64,000 nt of DNA from Haloarcula sp. CBA1127 (GTDB taxonomy: Archaea; Halobacteriota; Halobacteria; Halobacteriales; Haloarculaceae): the NCBI RefSeq assembly GCF_001485575.1, contig NZ_BCNB01000006.1, positions 124,001 through 188,000 on the forward strand, written 5' to 3'. This document shows, piece after piece, positions 8,757 through 16,628 of this stretch; position 1 is the first letter of the stretch, and the number at the start of each line of letters is the position of its first letter. The notes below the pieces were generated by a model. That model was not told the DNA's origin and did no database searches. It was given only the letters and a program-made list of their open reading frames with translations. The position numbers and the translations under genes are program-made.

Positions 8757-8911
8757 CGGTAGTGTCTCTATCTACCCACCGCTTCGGCGTGAGCGTGTAA
8801 TCGGATTATTTACAAACGAGTCCTTCCCCGGAACGCCGATCATATTTCTAACAACACTTCCTGGGAATTGTTCATCACCACCACTAAGAGATAGTGTCAG
8901 AAGTGAATGAT

Positions 8912-9226
8912 ATGGCGAGAGAATTTGATAAATTGGTTCGAGACAAGATTCCAGAAGTGATCGAGGACAACGGGGAAACGCCAACAGTCTCGCTCGCAGG
9001 CGAAGACGAGTACTCCGAGCGGCTGGTCGATAAGTTAGAAGAAGAGGTGGCAGAGTATCGAGAAAGCCACGAGATCGAGGAACTGGTAGATATTCTTGAA
9101 GTAATCCACGCGATTCGAAAAGACAGAGGGGTTACTGGTGAAGAACTACGGGACAAGCGAGCACTGAAGGCCGAACAACGGGGGCGTTTTGATGAGGGGA
9201 TTGTTCTCGAACGAGTCGACGAGTAG
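8912..9226 (+). CDS. Phosphoribosyl-ATP pyrophosphohydrolase-like (MazG superfamily) protein
   Basis: A 104-residue all-helical protein, MAREFDKLVRDKIPEVIEDN. The pattern KLVRDKIPE..., then LVDKLEEEVAEYRES and EIEELVDILEVIHAI, gives the EExxE...ExxD acidic metal-binding set of the all-alpha NTP pyrophosphatases. The specific subfamily with the KLVRDKIPEII start is widespread in bacteria and phages. It probably hydrolyses a modified nucleoside triphosphate. Codon use is visibly AT-richer than its neighbours (codons such as ttt, gat, aaa, ttg), so it was likely acquired by transfer. I chose ATG 8912 over 8894. Confidence 0.85.
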   Translation: MAREFDKLVRDKIPEVIEDNGETPTVSLAGEDEYSERLVDKLEEEVAEYRESHEIEELVDILEVIHAIRKDRGVTGEELRDKRALKAEQRGRFDEGIVLERVDE

Positions 9227-9316
9227 AAAGTCTGTATTACGTTCTGTCTGTGAGCTGAAATACGAGCGTTCTGAAGGCTCTATTTGTCCATCTACAACCG
9301 CAAAAACAGCGGCTCG

Positions 9317-9670
9317 CTACTGCGCGGTCGGCGACGTATCGTCGCCCATCACTTGCTTGACCTGCAGGGCAGCGGAGGCGGCGATGCCCTGCGCGAGGTC
9401 GTCGCGCTCAGCAGCGGAGATGCTCGCACTTTCCGGGTCTTCCGGCGTGTAGTCAGCGCTGACGACCGATCCGACCGGGGGCTGGACTGCGATTGTGGCC
9501 CGTGGGCCTGTCGTGCTGTTGCTGATTTCAGAACCAACGACGAACTCGCCGGGCAGGAGTTCGCGGGTCCGGGCGGCAACGCTTGAGAGATCCTGGCGGA
9601 GCTCCTCACGCTGTTCTGCGGTCAGCGTCACTTCTTCCGTCTCCCCACCAAACGACGTATTGCCGTACAT
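9317..9670 (-). CDS. Haloarchaeal conserved protein (DUF5811-like)
   Basis: A 117-residue soluble protein, MYGNTSFGGETEEVTLTAEQ. The central part (LSSVAARTRELLPGEFVVGSEISNS, then GPRATIAVQPPVGSVVSADY) and a C-terminal helix (AQGIAASAALQVKQVMGD) match the haloarchaeal family I recall as DUF5811. No catalytic motif or membrane segment is seen. It lies downstream of, and in the same direction as, the arginine decarboxylase gene, 84 bp away, so they may share a transcript. Confidence 0.72.
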   Translation of the reverse strand: MYGNTSFGGETEEVTLTAEQREELRQDLSSVAARTRELLPGEFVVGSEISNSTTGPRATIAVQPPVGSVVSADYTPEDPESASISAAERDDLAQGIAASAALQVKQVMGDDTSPTAQ

Positions 9671-9754
9671 GAACGTTCTCTGTCTCTATGGGGGGGAAGA
9701 CTAAAAACCCAGGGTCGAGCACAGTTCTGGCCGGAACCGTCGGTGCAACGCCGC

Positions 9755-10225
9755 TTACACGACGGGGTGGCTCTCGCCGTAGGTGGCGAGAACGACGGCA
9801 CTGGCGTACTCGGCGTCGTCGGACGCCGACTCGACGTAGACATTCTCCTCGACGAACTCCCAGTCCCGCAGGTCCCGACCGGCGGCTAGCCCCTCACGGA
9901 TTTCCATCCTGACCGCGTCCTCGCTTGTGCCGTCGACCTCATAGAAGATGCCCGGCCCGTCCTCGCTGCGGGCCCAGCCGATGCCCGCCGCGCCGCGTTC
10001 ACCCGGTGCGACGGTCGCCGAGGACTGGACGACCTCCAGCGCTTCGCCGGGCGGCCCTAGGTCTGGCGCTGTCTCCACTACCTCGATAGTTGGCTCGGCA
10101 GGAATGACAGACGACAGCGAGATGAGATTGTAGTTGTGGACGCCCGCCTCGGCGAGTGCCGCGTCGTACGCAGCCAGCGCGGTCGGGCCGGTCGCGGTCC
10201 CCCATACGACCCGGATAGTACTCAT
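9755..10225 (-). CDS. pdaD: Pyruvoyl-dependent arginine decarboxylase
   Basis: A 156-residue proenzyme, MSTIRVVWGTATGPTALAAY. The self-cleavage site is the Ser38-Ser39 pair in NLISLSSVIP, which generates the pyruvoyl group. The later GWARSEDGPGIFYEVDG and the C-terminal AEYASAVVLATYG complete the family pattern. It makes agmatine from arginine. In archaea agmatine is needed for agmatidine at the wobble base of tRNA-Ile(CAU) as well as for polyamines. ATG 10225 is chosen over a TTG two codons earlier. Confidence 0.9.
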   Translation of the reverse strand: MSTIRVVWGTATGPTALAAYDAALAEAGVHNYNLISLSSVIPAEPTIEVVETAPDLGPPGEALEVVQSSATVAPGERGAAGIGWARSEDGPGIFYEVDGTSEDAVRMEIREGLAAGRDLRDWEFVEENVYVESASDDAEYASAVVLATYGESHPVV

Positions 10226-10301
10226 AGGCAAGAGTCGACGGGCCGTGGGGTAAGGGGTTTCGTTTCAGTGCGTGTTTTCAGGGTTGATAGTTCGGGGTGA
10301 A

Positions 10302-10328
10302 CGGTTAAGAGAGGACCTCTGTTAACCG
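10302..10328. promoter_or_regulatory. 27-bp palindrome over the promoter of the transducer gene
   Basis: Arms 10302-10314 (CGGTTAAGAGAGG) and 10316-10328 (CCTCTGTTAACCG) flank a central A. Twelve of 13 positions pair. It ends four bases before the ATG at 10333 and contains a TTAA box about 28 nt from that ATG, so a leaderless transcript would start inside or just after it. This looks like an operator covering TATA box to start site. Confidence 0.6.
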
Positions 10329-10332
10329 AGGC

Positions 10333-11940
10333 ATGACTCTAGTTTCGGACGTTGTCAGCAGGATTGTCGGGCTGTTCCCCCGTCGCGTACAGGAGCGGAT
10401 GCTGTACGAGGTGGGAGTCAATCAGATTATCTGGGGCGGTATCAGCGGGGCAATCATCTACGTGGTGACCGGTAGCGGGACCGATGCACTCCTGACCTGG
10501 GGAATTACTGCCGTGACGATGGCGTTCGGGACGATGCTGGTTGCGACAGAACTCATCCACACCTCTAACCAGCTGACTGCGAGCGCGAAGAAACTCTCTG
10601 CCGGGAACTTCGACACGGCGATGGAGATGGATCGCCACGACGAGCTGGGCGACCTCAGTGTGGCGCTCCGGGAGGTCCGTGACTCTCTCAGTAGCCGTAT
10701 CGAGGAGGCTGAACAGGCACAGGCGAACGCCGAACAGGCCCAGTCTGACGCCGAGACGGCCCGCAAAGAGGCTGAGGGTCAGCAAGACGAGGCCGAAGTA
10801 CTCCTCGAAACGCTCCAGAAGCAGGCCGACGAGTTCAGCGACGTAATGGCTGCGACCGCCGACGGCGATTTCACACGGCGGATGAGCACAGACACTGACA
10901 ACAAGGCGATGGCCCGCATCGCCATGTCATTCAACGAGATGGTCACCTCGCTCGACGGGACGATAACCGAAGTCCAGACGTTTGCAGATAAGGTCGCCTC
11001 AGCGAGCCAGCGGACGACCGAGCAGGTCAACGACGCTCGCGACCGCGGCGCGTCCGTCACCGACACCACCGACACCATCGCCGCTGACGCCGAGGAGCAA
11101 GACCGAAAGCTCCAGACCGTCGCCAGCGAGATGAGCGACCTTTCGGCCACTGTCGAGGAGGTCGCCTCCTCGGCTGACGAGATAGCGACGACTGCACAGA
11201 GCGCCGCCGACAAGGGTCAGCAGGGAAGCGAACTCGCAGGCGAGGCCACGGCGGAGCTCCGGGACATCGAGTCAACGATGCGCGAGATGGTGACGGCCAC
11301 TGCCGAACTCGACGATCGGATGGACGAGATCCGCGACATCGTCGGACTGATCGACGATGTCGCCTCCCAAACCGACGTGCTTGCGATCAATGCCTCCATC
11401 GAAGCTGCTCATGCCGACGCCAGTGGCGACGGGTTCGCCGTCGTCGCTGACGAAGTCAAAGAACTGGCGACACAGACGCAGGAGGCAACGGACCGCATCG
11501 AAACCATCATCGAGGAGGTGACGGCCCAGGCTGGCGAGACCGCGGCGGAAATGGAGACGACGAACCAGCGGGTCGCGAGCGGAGCCGAGACGGTCGAGCA
11601 AGCACTCACAGCCTTTGACGAGTTGGTTGCCGATGTCGAGGACGTCAACACCGGGATTCAGGAGATCAACCGCGCAACTGACGAGCAGGCGTCAACGAAC
11701 CAGGAAGTGGTTTCGATGGCCGAGGACGTGGCGGACGTGGCCGACCAGACGGCCAACCGTGCGGCGACGGCAGCCGAGGAAACCGAGGCACAGACGACCG
11801 CACTGTCGATGGCTACGGACGATATCGATGACCTCGCCGCCCAGTCTCGGGAACTCGAATCGGTACTTTCAGCCTTTGAGACGACCGGAAATAGCGCCGG
11901 TTCAGGAGCGGCACGGACAGCCACCGACGGCGGGTACTGA
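10333..11940 (+). CDS. Two-helix methyl-accepting chemotaxis transducer (Htr family)
   Basis: A 535-residue signal transducer. A short cytoplasmic N-terminus is followed by two membrane helices (about residues 33-50 and 53-75) joined by only a few residues, so there is no extracellular ligand domain. A HAMP region follows (ASAKKLSAGNFDTAMEM, ~83-130), a Gln/Ala/Glu-rich coiled coil (~115-170), a second HAMP-like segment (AATADGDFTRRM) and the long signalling coiled coil. Its tip is around residues 335-380 (DDVASQTDVLAINASIEAAHA, then GDGFAVVADEVKELA), which docks CheA/CheW. Glu/Gln pairs for methylation are present. The length and topology are like HtrI, the sensory rhodopsin I partner, but no rhodopsin gene is adjacent. 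Confidence 0.92.
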   Translation: MTLVSDVVSRIVGLFPRRVQERMLYEVGVNQIIWGGISGAIIYVVTGSGTDALLTWGITAVTMAFGTMLVATELIHTSNQLTASAKKLSAGNFDTAMEMDRHDELGDLSVALREVRDSLSSRIEEAEQAQANAEQAQSDAETARKEAEGQQDEAEVLLETLQKQADEFSDVMAATADGDFTRRMSTDTDNKAMARIAMSFNEMVTSLDGTITEVQTFADKVASASQRTTEQVNDARDRGASVTDTTDTIAADAEEQDRKLQTVASEMSDLSATVEEVASSADEIATTAQSAADKGQQGSELAGEATAELRDIESTMREMVTATAELDDRMDEIRDIVGLIDDVASQTDVLAINASIEAAHADASGDGFAVVADEVKELATQTQEATDRIETIIEEVTAQAGETAAEMETTNQRVASGAETVEQALTAFDELVADVEDVNTGIQEINRATDEQASTNQEVVSMAEDVADVADQTANRAATAAEETEAQTTALSMATDDIDDLAAQSRELESVLSAFETTGNSAGSGAARTATDGGY

Positions 11941-11953
11941 CGATCGGACTGAG

Positions 11954-13165
11954 TCAGCCGATCAGTTTGTACAGCATCCCCGGTCGGTTCCAGTCGCCGT
12001 CAACTGCACGCTCGGCGTAGTAGATGCCGTCGGCAGTCACCAGCGGTGCACTCGTCACGTGGCCACGGTTCTCGATGGACCAAGCCGCCGTCCCCGACTC
12101 CTGAGCCAGCGCGTACAATCGCCCGTCGTAGGACCCGACGAGCACGTGATCCCGGGTGGCGATGACGCTCCCAATAATCCACCCGCCGGTGTCGTACCGC
12201 CACTGCTCCTCGCCGCTGGTGAGATCGATTGCGTACACCCTGTCGTCGTGGCTGCCGACGTAGACGGTGCCGTCGTGGACCGCCGGCGCGCACATCACGT
12301 CAGCGTCGGCCTCGAAGGTCCACAGTTCCGAACCATCGGTCACGTCGACAGCGGTGACTGTCTCAGCCCACGACGGCACGATGGCTATCCCGTCGGCGAC
12401 GGCAATGGGAGCTTTCACGTCGCCACCAGTGTCATAGCGCCAGACCTGTTCGAGGCCCGGAAACGACCACGCGTAGCAGTAGCCGTCGTTAGAGCCAAAC
12501 AGTAGGCGGCCGTGTTCGTGGTCCAGCGCCACCGTCGAGTGGGGGTGGTCGGTTGGTCGGCTGTCGCGCCACTGCACGTCCCCGGTCGCGGCGTTGACAG
12601 CGACGACACTTCCGCTCGGAGCCGCGTGCTCGACAGCGACGTACAGCGACCCGTTGTAGTACGTCGGACTCGCACCGATTGCATCGCCCAGGTCCGTCCG
12701 CCAGCGGCGCCGGCCGGTTTCGAGATCCAGTGCCGACAGCGCACCGTCGTAGGCCCCGATGTAGGCGGTGTCGTTGGCGATGGCCGGGGTGCCGTGGCTC
12801 CCGCGCGTCGCCTGTGTAATCGTCGTTGCCCACTGGACCTCGCCGTCCGGTGCGATGGCCCGTACGCGACCGGTGTCGTCGGCCAGAATCAGGTCGCCAG
12901 TCGGTGCCAGCGCAGGGCTCCCTTTTGCAGCGGTGTGGTCTCCCCGATTGGCTGGCAGTTCCCAGGCCCGCTTGACGGCGTCCGGAACAGATGTATCCTG
13001 ATACCCCTGATTCAGGAGCCCCTGCCGGAACTGCGTGGCGGCGTGTTCATCGAGGGCCGTCGATGCGAGCGGGTTGAACTGTGACTGACACCCCGCGACC
13101 GACCCGACTGTTGTCGCCGCAAGCGTCCCCAGAAACGCCCGCCGCGTCCGTCCGCGCTCTGTCAC
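11954..13165 (-). CDS. Tat-exported lipoprotein with PQQ-like beta-propeller repeats
   Basis: About 403 residues from a GTG at 13165 (or 13171). The open frame runs further upstream to 13354, but those residues lack family character and precede the signal sequence. The start has a twin-arginine motif (GRTRRAFLGTL) and a lipobox (SVAGC), so it is exported and lipid-anchored. The rest is about seven PQQ/WD-like repeats of the form G.VYVGSHDDRVYAIDLTSGEEQWRY, forming a beta-propeller. Such proteins may be scaffolds like BamB or quinoprotein dehydrogenases. No dehydrogenase-specific residues are obvious, so a scaffold or binding role is likelier. Confidence 0.87.
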   Translation of the reverse strand: MTERGRTRRAFLGTLAATTVGSVAGCQSQFNPLASTALDEHAATQFRQGLLNQGYQDTSVPDAVKRAWELPANRGDHTAAKGSPALAPTGDLILADDTGRVRAIAPDGEVQWATTITQATRGSHGTPAIANDTAYIGAYDGALSALDLETGRRRWRTDLGDAIGASPTYYNGSLYVAVEHAAPSGSVVAVNAATGDVQWRDSRPTDHPHSTVALDHEHGRLLFGSNDGYCYAWSFPGLEQVWRYDTGGDVKAPIAVADGIAIVPSWAETVTAVDVTDGSELWTFEADADVMCAPAVHDGTVYVGSHDDRVYAIDLTSGEEQWRYDTGGWIIGSVIATRDHVLVGSYDGRLYALAQESGTAAWSIENRGHVTSAPLVTADGIYYAERAVDGDWNRPGMLYKLIG

Positions 13166-13287
13166 GGGCACCGATACTGGGCGGTGTGGCTTAAATCGCG
13201 TGGGGACAAGCCGTGTGAGCAGATTGGACCATACATCGCTCAGCGTTCGTGGCGACGGTATAGTGGCGAGATTATATTCAAAGGAAG

Positions 13288-13425
13288 CATCCGCGAGCGT
13301 AGCGAGCGGTTCACCGCGCTCGAACGCCGTGAGAGCGCGACCTTTTTCGCCCACGTTTTTCGAGGAGCCTTCCCACAGCGCGCTCGTAGAGCGCGCGAGG
13401 AAAGGCGACGCTGAAAAAGGTGGTT
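13288..13425. repeat. Intergenic palindromic element, copy A
   Basis: An intergenic block between pan and the PQQ protein. It contains CTTTTTCGCCCACGTTTTT (13342-13360), an 8-bp perfect hairpin (GCGCGCTC, loop GTA, 13378-13396) and GAAAAAGGTGGTT (13413-13425). The ends pair (CCTTTTTC 13341-13348 with GAAAAAGG 13413-13420). The same 19-nt and 13-nt ends, with a different hairpin between, recur at 49189-49253. A motif GAGCGTAGCGAGCGG precedes it (13294-13308). The element overlaps the pan stop codon. Confidence 0.65.
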
Positions 13426-14644
13426 AGGCGAACGCGACCGGAACGCTACTGGCGTCGTCGTCGGCTTCAATCTTCTCGAGGGCATCGTGGAGGTCGGCCT
13501 GCTGGACCGTTGTCCGGCCGTCGCGGATGGCGAACATCCCGGCTTCGGTCGCCAGTGAGGCCAGTTCCGCGCCGGAGAGGCCGTCGGTCTCGGTGGCAAA
13601 CGCACCCAGGTCCACGTCGTCGTCGAGGTTCATCTCCTGCGTGTGGATTTCGAGGATGCGCTCGCGGCCCTCGACATCGGGGTTCGGAACTTCGATGAGG
13701 CGGTCGAAGCGGCCGGGGCGGAGAATGGCCCGGTCGAGCATATCGAAGCGGTTCGTCGCGGCGATGATACGGATTTCCCCGCGCTCGTCGAAGCCGTCCA
13801 TCTCCGAGAGCAACTGCATCATCGTTCGCTGGACCTCGGCGTCGCCGGAGGTCTTTGACTCCGTTCGTTTGGCCGCGATGGCGTCGATCTCGTCGATGAA
13901 GATGATAGCCGGTTCGCGCTCGGCGGCAAGCTCGAACAGGTCTCGGACCAGTCGCGCGCCCTCACCGATGAACTTCCGGACCAGTTCGGAGCCGGCCATC
14001 TTGATGAACGTCGCGTCGGTCTCGTTGGCGACGGCCTTCGCCAGCATCGTTTTCCCGGTGCCGGGCGGGCCGTGCAGCAGGACGCCACTCGGCGGTTCGA
14101 TACCGACCTCGCGGAACTGCTCGGCGTTGACGAGCGGCTCTTCGACGGCTTCCCGGACCTCGCGGATCTGCTCTTCGAGGCCGCCGATATCCGAGTAGGA
14201 AACGTCCGGCGAGCCGTCGACCTGCATCGCCTGTGCGCGGGCGTCGGTCTCGGGGTCAAGGATCTGCTTGACGCCGAAGGAGTCGTTGATCGCGACGCGG
14301 TCACCGGCCTCAAGGCCGTCGCGGATGGACGGCGAGACTTCCGTCAGCACTTCCTGATTGTTGCCGTGCTGTTTGACGACGACGCCGTCGTCGGTCAGCT
14401 CCTCGGCCGTCGCAATGTACAGCGACGAGGTTTTGAGCGTCTCGTTTTCCCGTTCGAGCTGGTCGACCTCGTCCGTGAGGCCGTGTTGCCGGTCACGGGC
14501 AGCGTCAAGCTGCTCAGTCAGCTGTTCGTTGACCTGTACTATCTCTTTGAAATGTTCCCGGAGTGCCTCCAGACGCTCGTCAGGCGTCATATCGGGATCA
14601 AGTTCCAACCGTGGTCGTTCCGGAAGCGAGGGACTGCGCGACAT
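13424..14644 (-). CDS. pan: Proteasome-activating nucleotidase PAN (AAA+ ATPase)
   Basis: A 406-residue AAA+ unfoldase that caps the 20S proteasome. Residues ~15-70 are a coiled coil (LREHFKEIVQVNEQLTEQLD), followed by the OB fold (~75-130) and the ATPase domain with Walker A GPPGTGKT near 190, Walker B IIFIDEIDAIAAKR near 243, arginine fingers in RAILRPGRFDRLIEVP, and the C-terminal helical domain. The protein ends in AFA. Classical PANs end with a hydrophobic-Tyr-any (HbYX) tail that opens the proteasome gate; here Phe replaces Tyr. The start MSRSPSLPERPRLE (14644) is preferred over 14677. Confidence 0.95.
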   Translation of the reverse strand: MSRSPSLPERPRLELDPDMTPDERLEALREHFKEIVQVNEQLTEQLDAARDRQHGLTDEVDQLERENETLKTSSLYIATAEELTDDGVVVKQHGNNQEVLTEVSPSIRDGLEAGDRVAINDSFGVKQILDPETDARAQAMQVDGSPDVSYSDIGGLEEQIREVREAVEEPLVNAEQFREVGIEPPSGVLLHGPPGTGKTMLAKAVANETDATFIKMAGSELVRKFIGEGARLVRDLFELAAEREPAIIFIDEIDAIAAKRTESKTSGDAEVQRTMMQLLSEMDGFDERGEIRIIAATNRFDMLDRAILRPGRFDRLIEVPNPDVEGRERILEIHTQEMNLDDDVDLGAFATETDGLSGAELASLATEAGMFAIRDGRTTVQQADLHDALEKIEADDDASSVPVAFA

Positions 14645-14792
14645 TTGGATGGTCGGTACTATACGGTTGAGACACAAAGTGCCTTCGGGTCACAGGGGGT
14701 GAAACAGTTATCCGTGTCGAGACGGGGCTGTAGCGTTCGGTTAGGCCGGTGGCTCGAACAGCCAGCCAGACACCGAATAGCTACTGGCCACC

Positions 14793-16583
14793 CTACAACA
14801 GCTCGGCGAACTCGTCGAGGTAGTCGCTATACGTCGAGAGCGCGGACTCGACGGGGTCCGGACTGGCCATGTCGACGCCGGCGTCACGAAGCAGTTCCAG
14901 CGGGTACTGCCGCGACCCGCTCCGGAGGAAGTCGATATACCGCTGGGCAGCGGGCTCGCCTTCCTCGAGGATGCCGTCGACGAGCGCGACAGCCGCCGAG
15001 ATGCCGGTCGCGTACTGGTAAACGTAGAACGCCCGGTAGAAGTGTGGGATGCGCATCCACTCGCGGGCGATGCGGTCGTCGAGCATCGCCGGCTCGTAGT
15101 AGTCGCCTTTCAGCTCCCGGTAGAGGTCGTCAAGCCGGTCGGGGGTCAGCGGCTCGCCGGCCTCGGACATCTCGTGAGTGCGGTGCTCGAACTCGGCGAA
15201 CATCGTCTGCCGATAGAGGGTGGAGCGGAACCGTTCGAGGTACTCGTTGAGGATGTGCCGGCGCAGGGTGGCGTCCTCGACGGTGTCAATCAGGTGGTGG
15301 GTCAACAGCGTCTCGTTGACGGTGCTCGCGACCTCGGCGACGAAGATCTCGTAGCCGGAGTAGACGAAGGGCTGCTCCTCGCTGGTGTACTCCGAGTGCA
15401 TCGAGTGGCCGAGTTCATGCGCCAGCGTGTACATCGACTCCACGTCGTCCTGATAGTTCATCAGGATGAACGGCTGAGAATCGTAGGTGCCGCCGGAGTA
15501 CGCGCCGGACTGCTTGTGCTCGGTCTCGTAGACATCGACCCACCGCGAGTCCAGTCCCTCGGCGAGCCGGGACTGGTAATCATCGCCCAGCGGTGCGACA
15601 GCCTCGGTGACGTACTCACAGGCCTGTTCGTACTCGATTTCGGGCGATTCCTCCTGAACGAGTGGGGTGTAAAGGTCCCACATTCGGAGTTCGTCGGCCC
15701 CGATTGACTGGCGTTTGAGGTCGGCGTGGCGGTGAAGCGTATCGAGGTTGTCGTGGACGGTGTCGACGAGCGTGTCGTACACCTCGACAGGGACGTTCGG
15801 GCCGTCCAGTGCTGCCTCGCGAGCGGTGTCGTAGTTGCGCGCGTTCGCCATCTTCACATCCGTCTTGACGGCGTTCTTGTAGGCCGTCCCGACAGCGTTG
15901 CGGACGGTCTCCCACTCGTCGTAGAACGCCTCGTAGACGCGCTGGCGGAAGTCGCGGTCGGGGTGTTTCTGTAGCGTCGTGAAGTTGTTGAGCGTGATCG
16001 GCTGCTGGTCGCCGTCGGGGTCCTCGACGGTCGGGAACGTCATGTCGGCGTTGGCCAGCATATTGTACACCTCACCGGGCGCGCCGGTGACCTCGCCGAG
16101 TTCGGCCAGCAGGTTCTCGACTTCGGCCGAGCGGGTGTGGTCTTTCATCCGGAGCACGTCGTCGAAGTAGTGCTCGTACGGTTCCAGCGCCGGCTCCTCG
16201 TCGATCATCGCCTCGATATCGTCGTACTCTAGGTCCTGCAGTTCCGGGTCGAGGAACGAGGCCGCCGAACTGGCCTCAGACGAGAGGGACTGCGAGCGGG
16301 CAGTCAGCGCCTGATAGGTGTCGTCCGTCGTGTCCTCGTCCCGGCGGCACCGGGCGTAGGCCGCGACGTTCGAGACGGTCCGCATCAGTTCCTCGTATGT
16401 CTCCAGCGTCGCAAGCAGGGTGGCGGCGTCCTCGGTGGCCCGTCCCTCGTAGGCGGACAGATCCTCGATTAGCGCCTCCGCCTCCTCGTAGGCGGCTTCC
16501 CAGTCCTCGTCGCTGGCGTAGAGGGAGTCGAGGTCCCACTTGTACGCTTCATCGATGTCGCTCCGTGCGGGTACCGAACTCAT
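14793..16583 (-). CDS. pepF: Oligoendopeptidase F (M3B metallopeptidase)
   Basis: A 596-residue cytoplasmic zinc peptidase that breaks down oligopeptides, for example those released by the proteasome. The zinc-binding HELGHSMHSEY sits near residue 388, with the third ligand in the downstream Glu (EIFVAEVAST). The YSGGTYDSQPFILMNY stretch just before is typical of PepF. The N-terminal ~200 residues form the helical lid. Length matches the family (about 600). It follows pan in the same direction, 148 bp upstream of it, consistent with a shared proteolysis role. Confidence 0.95.
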   Translation of the reverse strand: MSSVPARSDIDEAYKWDLDSLYASDEDWEAAYEEAEALIEDLSAYEGRATEDAATLLATLETYEELMRTVSNVAAYARCRRDEDTTDDTYQALTARSQSLSSEASSAASFLDPELQDLEYDDIEAMIDEEPALEPYEHYFDDVLRMKDHTRSAEVENLLAELGEVTGAPGEVYNMLANADMTFPTVEDPDGDQQPITLNNFTTLQKHPDRDFRQRVYEAFYDEWETVRNAVGTAYKNAVKTDVKMANARNYDTAREAALDGPNVPVEVYDTLVDTVHDNLDTLHRHADLKRQSIGADELRMWDLYTPLVQEESPEIEYEQACEYVTEAVAPLGDDYQSRLAEGLDSRWVDVYETEHKQSGAYSGGTYDSQPFILMNYQDDVESMYTLAHELGHSMHSEYTSEEQPFVYSGYEIFVAEVASTVNETLLTHHLIDTVEDATLRRHILNEYLERFRSTLYRQTMFAEFEHRTHEMSEAGEPLTPDRLDDLYRELKGDYYEPAMLDDRIAREWMRIPHFYRAFYVYQYATGISAAVALVDGILEEGEPAAQRYIDFLRSGSRQYPLELLRDAGVDMASPDPVESALSTYSDYLDEFAELL

Positions 16584-16628
16584 AGCCCGCTTTTGGGACG
16601 GGGCCGAAGTAAGCCTTCGTTTCGGGAA

